Assembly: GCA_022385755.1 (NCBI GenBank)
Contig: MU278361.1
Location: 101,186-165,185 of the forward strand
DNA from: Trametopsis cervina
Lineage: Eukaryota > Basidiomycota > Agaricomycetes > Polyporales > Irpicaceae
Direction of reading: 5' to 3'
Length of the DNA stretch: 64,000 nucleotides
Shown here: positions 10,602 to 20,265 of the stretch, piece after piece
Layout of the letters: the number at the start of each line of letters is the position of its first letter
How positions within the stretch are numbered: position 1 is the stretch's first letter
Notes under the pieces: generated by a model
The model's input: the letters and a program-made list of their open reading frames with translations, nothing else
What the model was told of the DNA's origin: nothing
The model's database searches: none
Position numbers and translations under genes: made by a program

Positions 10602-11507
10602 TCATCCGCCAACTTCGCTGCCGCCAACCTTGACGCCAACCTTGTAGGGGAAGGGCGATATGTTCTGAGCATTTGTGATGAGCGGGACGGCGGTGCGGCC
10701 GCTCTCGGACGACGTGTGCGTGAGTATCATCTCCAGACTCTTGGTGAGTGTTGAGGCTAGTTCGGCCTCGAACGCGTGTCGTTCTGGCTGAGTGGTTAGA
10801 TGCGGGCGGGGGAACATCGACGGAGTGCGCGCACGCTTCTCATTCACGGGCTGGCGGATCTCTGCATTTATTGTCCTAGACATAAAAAATTCAGATGATT
10901 CCACTGGTTCTGTGGACACGCAGAAAAGGCTTACCACTGTTCCCATATAACCTCTTCCTACGTAGCGAGGCGTCAGCCACTGCATCTCTCGACACTCAAG
11001 CTGAGAGGCGATTCCATACCTCGCCGTCAATGAGGAACCACACCTTCCGTGGCCGTTTCTCAGAGAACGTGATGTTGATCTGAGAGAAGGCGGTCAGCAC
11101 AACCAATTGCAACAACAGGGATGTCAGGATTACAGACGTACCTGGCCGCTTTTATGCACTCCGCCCTCGATTGCCCTCCAGAGCGCGCCGACCTTCGCAT
11201 CTACGAGCTGCTTCACATCCTCGTCGTCCACGCCGGGCTGTCCGCCTACCGATCAACACCAGGCCGAGCAAGCATGCGGGGATTGGAATGCGCACAATTG
11301 TCACGTCCAAGATCTCAAAGGTCATCGGCTTGACGCACCCAAAGAGGCGATGGAACAGGATCGCGTGCAGCACTGCCTTCAGTACGTCCCGCGCCATCTG
11401 TCTGTCGAGTACCTGGTCTACCGAGCTTTAGGCGGACGAGCAAGCAGATATATACAACGAGCCGTGCTCACCAAGTCAATCGGGACTACTGGATGAGCTA
11501 TGTTCAT
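10602..11507 (-). CDS. ATG101: Autophagy initiation factor Atg101
   Basis: HORMA-domain partner of Atg13 in the Atg1/ULK1 initiation complex of organisms that use Atg101 rather than Atg29-Atg31. Seven exons: 11507-11472, 11412-11296, 11237-11142, 11079-11020, 10957-10935, 10875-10848 and 10787-10602, all in phase; 181 residues, close to the usual size of about 200. Diagnostic blocks: DRQMARDVLKAVLHAILFHR near the start, PGVDDEDVKQLVDAKVGALW, INITFSEKRPRKVWF, EEVIWEQW, INAEIRQP, and LASTLTKSLEMILTHTSSE with ISPFPYKV at the end. The WEQW loop corresponds to the WF/WEQW finger that recruits downstream factors. The intron at 10788-10847 could be read through without a stop, giving 20 extra residues; splicing fits other Atg101 proteins better. 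It is the convergent neighbour of E(z), whose other neighbour is ATG18. Confidence 0.93.
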
Positions 11508-13998
11508 TGCGGAGTGGTGATTGCAGGTGGTGGTTCAGGTTGATGGGGTATAACCGCTGAATGGACTGACGATCCTACCTTCGCACGCGGTTGCGCCAAC
11601 CCCATCTCTGTAACCCCGCCCCGTCTTCCTTCACGCCGCCACCGCCATCCTGCCCGTCCGATGCAGAGTCAGCTACCTGCCTTCTCGCCCTCGGGTCTCA
11701 CGAGGACAATCAGGCTCCCACTGTACATCACAGAGTCCGCTGCTCGTCCTATGCGAGCACGACAACTCGCATGAAGTTGAATACGCAGTGGGCTCAGCAT
11801 CTCCGGGACCGACAACAAGGACACAGAAGGCCATCTTGAGAAGAGTCTCAACGCGACATTCGACGTGCAGACGATTAGAGAGCTCAAGGTCTTTGGCATG
11901 ATAGGCCACGCTATCTCTGCTGCAAAGAAGTCTGCCTGTGTTGGCGGAACCGAAATTAGTGTCGGCCAGACGTCTACGTGGAGGAACTGCGTTGCCCCTC
12001 GGACAGCCGCTGCTATCTATTTTGAGGCAGTACAGTCGAGCGACAATTGAACAGGAGGCCCTTGCGTAGGCTGAATCATGTTTACCAGTGGCTGAATGAG
12101 CGCACTCAGCCGAGGAGAGCACGCTCTAACTCTGCTGTTCATATACCTGCGCGGGGGTACGAAAGTGCCCCAGTAGGATCCAGACGCATTGACAGCCTAG
12201 GAATGGCTGTACCGCTCGTCGTGGTACGTATACATTTTATTCGTCCCGCGTCATATGTTACTTACAGGTTCTTGTCCTCGCATTGAGCTGCCCGAAAGCG
12301 ACTGAGGTTATAGAGTCAGGCTCGAGCTGACGGGCCCCTCACAGCATCGCCATTGGCACCTTCAGCCGTGCCGCCCCCTCTATTCACGCTCGTACAATAC
12401 GGCCTCACAATCCACATACCAGGGAAATTATCTAGGCGAACAACTTCCCCTGCGTGCAATTCTGCTCCGTGTACAACGCAACCGCTGCAGCGACTATGTA
12501 CACAGGAGCGGCAGAATATCAACTAATCAGAGGTCTGCATGTGGCGGCTGAATCAGTTCCGCTGGGCTGGGCTCAGCCAAGTTCGCGCACGCGGCCAACT
12601 GGAACGTCGACGACCATCTGAATGCCAGTACGAATCCGCTCAAGTGACCGAACACTTCCAAGCAGACACCAGCATCAGCTCTGAAATTGACACCCACAGA
12701 TCCGACGGCTGGGACGCATGCAGACGCTCCAATATGTACTGCTGCGCGGCTGGTGCTTGAGGACCAAGGAAGCGGCGGCGGAAGGTTGAGAGGGCGGCAT
12801 ACAGGCCTAGTTCTTGTTCAGATCCGTGGATTAGATCATACGTTTGGTATGGACTATGGTCGTTTTTGTGGTGTCTTAGCTGCGCTGCATGACCATCCTA
12901 GGCTTCCCTCCGCGGTTGAGCCATGCACATCATTTCTCCTTCCTCACATAACTGGAGTGAAGGACTAAGCAGCTAGCAAAGTTGTAACAGGGCTGTACAT
13001 CTGTTCGGCTGACCGCACGGCTGTCCGCCGTCGCTCGTAGTCTGGGTCGGGGGGCGAAGGCGAGACTAACCTCGACGCGGTTGAGATCGTGGTACATGCC
13101 ACCCGTATGCTCCGTAACAGCGAGATTCCATGTATTCTGGCATTATTTATTCATTCACCAAAGAATACTGCCACTTGCACGCATGGTTAGGAGCCAGCAT
13201 CCGTCGCGTCATATCATTCCTTGTGATCATGTCAGAACGCTAGATGGTTGTCACAGCTTCGAATGTCTACAGACACAGCTGTGAAGCGTCCATCCACGCT
13301 CATGCCATGAGGCTCATGGGCGCGATAGTACAGAACAACCTTCATTATCTGATACAGCAATTTACCACTACAACACCGAATTGATGCGGACGTAATACGC
13401 GTAATAAAAAAGGGGGGGAGAACGAACGAACGCTTTCAACTACTTATGCTGACTCTCCCGGGTCGAATTACATACTACGTTGAACGGTTTACGTACACCC
13501 GAGGAGATATAGCATTGGACAAATAGAAGCAGCAAAATGCGTAGGCGAAATGTCGTGCAGCGACGTGAGCGAAAAGATAGATGCGAGCAGCGCGTGTAGA
13601 ATAGAAAAGCTGGAAGAGTGTCCCTGAGAAATTAACCACAAAGCTCCTGATTGGAATGATGCTAGTGATCACTACGTGCGTTATATGCCATATGGAGGGG
13701 GACAGGCGGAGTGGGGGACCTTGTGGTGGATGGTAGAAACGGTATCCTGATGGATGTTGTGTTTCCGGAAACCATGTGCATGGGGGATGCGCCGGGAGAC
13801 AGGAGATGGAAATAGGAGCGGCTCGGGCGGGAAGACGTTAGGATGCAGCAGGAAAGGTAGAAAGGTGGAGATGAGGATCATATACGAGCTCACACAGACG
13901 ACGGCGGATACTTTGAATGACGCACGTTAAATATCATCCCGAAACGAAGACAGATTGTTGACTTACTTCGTTAAATGAGCCTCCGTTCGTAGAAGATT
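11508..13998. other. 2.5 kb without a convincing gene
   Basis: Six-frame reading gives only short frames (up to about 150 codons) whose peptides are rich in Ser, Arg, Cys and Pro in shadow fashion. No stretch resembles a family I know, and no frame can be extended by well-placed introns. The last 500 nt before 13998 are probably the 3' untranslated region of the membrane-protein gene; a short A-run followed by seven or more G lies near 13407-13420. The first part may hold decayed coding sequence. Small RNA genes cannot be excluded. Confidence 0.45.
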
Positions 13999-15571
13999 TT
14001 AGTCCCGTTGCGGTGGCGGAGGATCAGGAATGAGGTAGTGCATGGGCTTGTTCCCGAAACTCGACTTGTGGTTGAGGTCCGGAACCTCGTACCCAGCAGC
14101 CATCAAGTCCTCCCTCGACTTCATCGCAGAGACATTAACACTCGAGCTCGAGGTGTCCGCGCTCCCGCTGTGGTGACCTACGTCGTCACGCGAGTCTTGC
14201 ATAGCGACGGGAGACAGGGGCGGATAGCCGGGCGAAGTGGGCGACGCAGGGTTCGAGAACTCAGTGGCGTCATACTTGGGGACCGCCTTCCTCGTTGCAC
14301 GCCTGCCTATCCCGTTAGACGACCTGTTGCCGCGCGAGTCCGATCTGCTCAAACTCATCGAGCTTGGGCGCGCGTCTGCCGATCTCCGGGTCGGGGTATG
14401 CGGGCTGGGGGGATACTGGGCCCAGGATGCGGGTGCTGCACCACCGTCGAGTGCTGCGAGCGCAGCAGCCCTACTATGATCTGTGATAGACCTGGAGCGC
14501 GTGCGGCCATCCGTGTACGTAGGGATGGGAAGCGCGGGAGGGTATTCCAGGGGTACAGGGGGGATGTCCTCGACGGAGTCTTTGGACCGGCGTCCGTATT
14601 GGAACGATGCTTGCGTGCGGTCGTCGTGGCCGATATACGAGCCGTCCTCTTGCGAGTAACCGAGGGAGCTGCGACCGTGTCCAATGCTCGTGCTGCTGTC
14701 GTATTTTCCGATCCTTGAGCTGTATGAGGCGGAGCGTTTTGTCTTCAGCACTTCTTCTCCAACAAGGGTGTCCGTGCCGTTAAAGTACTCGGCGGACTTG
14801 GGTACGGAATGGGGAAGGATAGTCTCCTCCCGGCCTCGCCTAGATTGGTAGGGCGCTCGCCGCTTGAAGCGATAATAGAGGGCGGCGCTGATCAGGATAC
14901 AGAGGAGCACAACGCCTCCGATAACGCCTCCTGCAATTGCGCCACGGTGTGATTGAGAGGATGAGGCGGCAGGCACGGGGGTCGATGTTTCGGTGGGGAC
15001 GCCGGTCGTACCAGTGAGGGGGGGATTTGGGATTAGAGAGAGTATAGAGCCAGGAATGTTGAGGCCTGACATGTTGGGCGTCGACACGGGTTACTTGAAG
15101 TTGGAGTACTTAAGCAGGCGGGTCTTCAGAAACAGTTGGTGATACTGCCTGGCAGGACGAGAGAAGAGATAACGGGGAAAGAGGGCCAGAGAGGCTGAGC
15201 GTGCGATTTGCACTCGGATGAGGTTTGAAGATGATGAAACTTTGGAGTAGACTGACCGATGAATCCGAACACCTGATACCCTGTTCCTCTCCTGCTCACC
15301 TCCAACTACTACCTTGCTCGTCCCAAAAGCAGGCTGCTTGGGTCGACAGGCAGTCGGCGTTGACGGTCGTGGCGGCGAGAGTGGTCGTGGTAGTGGAACA
15401 AGATGGTCGCTTCCCGCCGTTTTCCATTCCAGAATTGGAGGGCGCTTGCGGGCAGTTTGCGGGCTCGGAAGCAACCACAACGGTCACCTGAGCCAGGCCG
15501 TGATACACCTCGCGCCCAACTCGGAACGCGCTGTTCAATAGGGATTCGTCGCCATTCCTCGTCAGTATCAT
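13999..15571 (-). CDS. Single-pass membrane protein with Ser/Thr-rich ectodomain, unknown function
   Basis: The main exon 15065-13999 encodes a Ser/Thr/Pro linker, one membrane segment (GAIAGGVIGGVVLLCILIS followed by ALYYRFKRR) and a basic, proline- and serine-rich cytosolic tail of about 270 residues with many possible phosphorylation sites. I place the N-terminal exon at 15571-15313, which holds an extracellular-looking block with two cysteine pairs (ANCPQAPS, ADCLSTQAACFWDEQG); joining it through a 247-nt intron keeps phase and gives 441 residues. That intron is long for this locus and the junction is inferred. No clear signal peptide is seen at the proposed start, so a further 5' exon is possible. 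This layout is common in Agaricomycete cell-surface proteins, but I cannot name a function. Confidence 0.6.
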
Positions 15572-16149
15572 GATGATGCTTTACAGCTTGTTACAACAAT
15601 AGTTGTCTGATGAGTGTTAGAAGATGTACCTAATCTTCATCGCTCACACGGCTCATTTCGGTAAGTTTGCCTCACGATATCTGATGTCGACGTTGACCGC
15701 ATATTCATTAATTGTAGATTCATGAAGGGGCTGACCCCTCTCGAGGCTTCAATATTCTCCTTCGGTTAACTCCTAGCCCCTGACAAATGACCACAGTGTC
15801 TCAGTCCCGCGTCTGCTGAATACCGCAGCCATAGAACGCATGCGATGCGGCATCTTCTCATGCGCAGTGGCGAGCTTGCAGCACAGCTTGGTCGCGTGAA
15901 TCAATCTCTCGGTAGCATTCCCGGCCACAGCCAATACAATACGGTTCAATCTCTGGTGTCGTACACCGCTGACCTTTTTTTATTACCGTGGACAACATCT
16001 ACTTTCACGGTGCGAACAACGTCACCTGCCCAGCATGTGCACATTTCGATGCAACTTCAAAAGCCTTCTCCCATCCTAACAGAGGAAATTACCCGACAAG
16101 TTCCACCCTATCAAGCCTTATCGCGCCCACTTTTATCATATGTATCAAC
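15572..16149. other. Intergenic, no gene seen
   Basis: Only short unsupported frames on both strands between the membrane-protein gene and the oxidoreductase relic. Confidence 0.5.
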
Positions 16150-16765
16150 GCAGTAATGTCTTCCCTCGCATACATCGCTCACTCGACTTACATACGCAAG
16201 TGAAGCTATGACGCTCTGCAGATGCGATGACCTTTCAGCCTCAGACGGCGAGATATCAAAGAGCTCATTGATAGGTCCGAACTTCTTCAACACCTCCATC
16301 TCCTCGTCAAGCTTCGTAATAGTTACGATCTCAAGTCGCTAACTATCTCCATACTTAGCCAAGGGCCTCCACAGCTTCTCCTCATTCCCCCTGATTGCGA
16401 TCACTCCCGCTCGAATGGCTAAAGCAAATTGGACTGCTGTACCTCCGAATGCACCAGTAGCGGGTGCGACTATGATTGTCTTCCCCGCTTGGAGGCCTGT
16501 ATATCCCTCAGCCCGCCATACAGCACCAGCAATCGTGAAATACACGACAGTCTGTGCACCTCGTAACCCAACCCTCCCTCCTTGGCTGGTACACACAATC
16601 TCTGTTCATCCGGTGCAAAGCAATTCTCCAGCAGTACTCTTGCGTGCTGGGCAAACGTCAAGCCCACTCCCCCAACCATCAACCGCCTACTCCCATCCGT
16701 AAACCCGTCGTGCAGACCCATTAAGAATATTGCCGTCGGGTGTTCGGTTTCTCTAACAAGACAGT
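16150..16765 (-). pseudogene. Broken zinc-type (MDR) alcohol dehydrogenase / quinone oxidoreductase
   Basis: Three consecutive blocks of one medium-chain reductase appear in different frames. 16765-16600 gives HPTAIFLMGLHDGFTDG and VGGVGLTFAQHARVL. 16560-16345 gives GLQAGKTIIVAPATGAFGG, the Rossmann-fold nucleotide loop, then AVQFALAIRAGVIAIRGNEE. 16330-16150 gives ITKLDEEMEVLKKFGPINE and LFDISPSEAERSSHLQSVIA. A frame change separates the first two, and an in-frame stop lies between the second and third; the only possible intron there would be under 20 nt. The N-terminal GroES-like zinc domain is missing. I conclude it is a truncated, decayed copy; family membership is clear from the glycine loop and order of blocks. 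Confidence 0.65.
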
Positions 16766-17427
16766 TTGCATGTTACGCCTTTCGTGGCTTACTCTCGTGA
16801 CTGCGCTATATGTTATGCGTTGGACGCACCTACTCAATATCACATCCCCGTGTCATATTTCACCATGTTGACGGATATTTTCCTCTATTCCTATGACGCA
16901 GTTTGTCGTGCATTGCGGACAGCTGACTGACCAGTTTCTCAATGTATGAATGGTCTCATGGGACGTGCGTTGTTCATGCACCATACACTGGCGACTTTCA
17001 CAAACATTCCTCTGTTGCTGCCCCAACTGCCGCCAAATCCACGCTTTTACCAGTGACGCGCAACCAATTTCGCAGGTCTTGGTCGTTCCGTCTATTGCGT
17101 CCCTGCATCTCGAGCATTCATCAACGAACAAGTCGACAACCGTGCCTCCATCGGGTATTGTATCATCTATACACACAACCCGTCCCCAGGCATCTGCCAC
17201 ACGCATTGTCTTTTCCAATCGTTTTTTGGCAAAGAAAAAGCCCAAACCCGCTTCAGATCATTCGCCGACCTGACGGGTGCCATCAAAACTTTCTTGATCA
17301 CGTTATAACGGAGGGTGTATCATTCACGCAGCAGTATATATACCTGCTCGTCCGATAGCCACATGTGTAGATAACGCCTGCTTGCCTTCAGCCCTTCACA
17401 AGCTTGGGCGTGCCACCATTGGCAGCA
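16766..17427. other. Upstream region of the permease, no gene seen
   Basis: A 130-codon frame on the minus strand (17245-16853) has a mixed Cys/Asp composition that I do not recognise. No second exon with matching character was found, so I leave it uncalled. The plus strand must carry the promoter of the permease gene. Confidence 0.4.
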
Positions 17428-19579
17428 ATGGCCACCGTACCTGGCGACGCAAAGGTGTCGGATGTAGAGAAGGACCCGAGCGTCTCTTCCGAGAAACACC
17501 ACCCCGATACTGAAAGCGAGGGACCAACGACTCGTTATGAGAAGGTGACAGCGTTCTTGAAGCGGTATGGCATTGAGACGACTGGGTGAGCACTGCATTT
17601 TGACGGGACAAAAGGGCAGGGGATATGATGCATTCGGCTGGCTAATATGGAGTGCAGGATTGATCCCATCCCTCCGGAGTCGAGGACGGACACCAGACTG
17701 TTCCAGATGTTCTTCGTCTGGTTCTCCGCAAATATGAACGTGCTTGGGTAAGTACATTTGTAATGCAGCGTTATCATAGGAGCGCTATATCGATCGTTAT
17801 GCCACAGCTTGGGCACAGGCGCAGCGGGGCCGGCATTCTTCGGGCTAGGCGTCAAGCAAGCTCTTATTATTTTGACGGTCGTAGACTTAATGTACGTCTC
17901 TGCGCACGCACTCCTAATCGAAATTTACTGAGGCATTGCGGAAGATCATGTACTGTACCGGCTTACTTGTGCGTCTCTGATCCCACACAAATTTTCCGAA
18001 GGTTCAATTGACGCAAATGCAGCGCTGTATTTGGCCCAAAACTCGGGATGCGCTCAATGGTGCAAGCCCGTTATTCATGGGGGTAAACTAGCTCCCAAAA
18101 TTACATATGCATGCAAGTACTGACAATCGCGCTATCCAGATATTTCGGGTCTATCATACCCAGCGCGCTGAACGTCTTCTCCATGCAAGGCTTTCTCATC
18201 CTGAATTGCATCATTGGCGGCCAGACTCTGGCCAGTGTCTCCAGTCATCTTGATGACACGCTCGGGATTGTGATTATTGGTGTCATATCGCTTGCTGTGA
18301 GTTTACTATTGCTCTTTACACGCTCGGCGTACTTGATACGACCCCACTGCATTAGGTTACATTCTGCGGGTATGGCTTAATACACAAGTAGGTCACATTA
18401 CAGATTTCTTGCACAGCGTACTTACAATCCCACGTAGGTATGAAAGCGTTGCGTGGATCCCCAACGTCATCACTTTTATAATCATGTTCGGCATCGGTGG
18501 TAAGCACCTAGTCAATGCCCCGCCCACAGGTCCCGTTACGCGAGCATCTGTGATCACGTTCGCGACGACAACAGCATCCAGTGTGATTAGCTGGTGCACT
18601 ATGACCCCTGACTATGGCGTGTACCACAATGCTAAGGCGTCCAGGTACGTGGCTGGTAGCAACTCAGTCATGTGTACCCGGCTCACCGTCAATCAGCACT
18701 CGCATCTTCATATACACTTATCTCGGCTTCTTCATGGCCAGTGTAAGTTATAATCAGCCCAAAGGTTCGGTTCTCGCACTCACAACAACACTAGATCACT
18801 GCGCACTTCATCGGCGCCGTTTTCGCTGCTTCCGCTCCATTCAACCCCACCTGGGACACAGGATTCGCGGGCGGTAACAGCGTTGGAGGGCTGATCGAAG
18901 CTGTCCTGTCTCCGTTGGGCGGGTTTGGCAAGTTCTTGACCGTATTACTGGCATTGACGATCCCGAGCGCGTGTGCGCCGACGATGTACACGTTTGGGTC
19001 GAGCGCGATGACCATTACGCCCTGGTTTGCGAAGGTCCCGAGGTATGTCTTTACGGTTATATCGGAAGCAATGTGAGTAGACTATATTTCATAAAGCTAC
19101 AAAGGGGTCTTTGAAGTCTGACTTCATATGTACGCCAGATTGATTCCGGTTGCCATCGTCGGTGCAACACACTTTTACGACACCTTCGTGGACATTCTGA
19201 GTGAGTCGCATGCGTCTGCCACATCTTGCTGTCACCGTTCTAACCATCCCTTTCTCATCCAACAGGCATCATCGGCTACTGGTCCGCAGTCTTCGCAACA
19301 ATAATCCTCACCGAACACTTCCTCTTCCGTCGCGCCGACTTCTCGCTCTACGACATCTCCATCTTCGACAGCCCGCGACGCCTGCCCGCAGGCATCGCCG
19401 CCGTGCTGGCGTTCTGGTGCGCCGTGGGCATCATAGTGCCGTCCATGTCCCAGGTGTGGTACACGGGCCCGATAGCCCAGTCCGGCACGGGAGATATTGG
19501 GATATTGGCGGGGTCTGCTGTGGCCTTCGTGGTGTACGTCGGTGCGAGGGCGGTGGAGCGGTCTGTGTTCCATCGGTAG
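17428..19579 (+). CDS. FCY2: Purine-cytosine permease (NCS1 family)
   Basis: Plasma-membrane proton symporter for cytosine and purines. Twelve exons in phase: 17428-17585, 17658-17747, 17808-17891, 17945-17968, 18023-18082, 18140-18296, 18356-18387, 18438-18644, 18697-18742, 18795-19072, 19139-19200 and 19266-19579; 503 residues, normal for fungal NCS1. Family blocks: GIDPIPPESRTDTRLFQMFF, WFSANMNVLGLGTGAAGPAF, VFGPKLGMRSMVQARYSWGY, SALNVFSMQGFLILNCIIGG, ISWCTMTPDYGVYHNA and IPSACAPTMYTFGSSAM. About twelve hydrophobic segments are visible. The fourth exon is only 24 nt. The start at 17428 was chosen because it is the first ATG ahead of the usual polar N-terminus; an upstream in-frame GTG is not a credible start in a fungus. 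The substrate could be another nucleobase such as adenine or guanine. Confidence 0.93.
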
Positions 19580-20265
19580 TGCTCAAAACGTTAATCTGCC
19601 ATTCGGGTATATGTTGCTAATGAAAGAAGGATATGTAACGGATCGCTCTTGAATAATAGTGCGGCCCCTTCAACGCAGATGAAGCTAAAAACTATCAGAC
19701 GGAAACTCTCATCGGGATTTATGTGAGTGAACTAATGCGACTCTGAATAATAAAATTATCACAGAATAAAATGGACGCTATGCCACGTAATCGCTCAGAT
19801 TCCCTTCCAATGGGTTTAGTGTATTCGACGACACTATGCTTGGAGGGAAGCATAAAGAAAAAGTGTGCTATGAAAAGATGGGCAGTATTGAAGTGTTGTG
19901 TTTGTGTTTGGCCTACTTCGCTCCTTCGCCCAGATCCCATGCATAAATCAGCACTGATCACGCAGTCGCTGGTTATCGCAACAGATTAAAGACTCCGCAG
20001 TGCATGTATTACGATGTGACTTAGGTACACACGCCTTCCTCATGTCACAGGTGTGTCAACGAGCCGCAGGAAACCGTGATTCTACTTACATTACCATCCC
20101 GCACGCCTCCCACAAGGCATCCATGCGCCCGACGCATGGCCGACTGTGCGATTTCACGTTAAGAGTGCACTCCACCTCCGACGACGCTCTCGACACACTA
20201 CTCATCGGCCAGAGGCCTTCATCTCTATTCCTTTCATCATCATTATCAGCGCTACAACGCCGAAC
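19580..20265. other. Intergenic, permease to C2H2-RING gene
   Basis: About 690 nt with no supported frame. It contains the 3' end of the permease transcript and the promoter of the C2H2-RING gene. The latter's frame stays open upstream of 20266, but the protein there lacks zinc-finger character. Confidence 0.5.

Noticed and set aside
11591..12122. Overlapping frames on both strands beside ATG101
   Set aside because: No exon chain, family resemblance or start context; kept as unexplained sequence.
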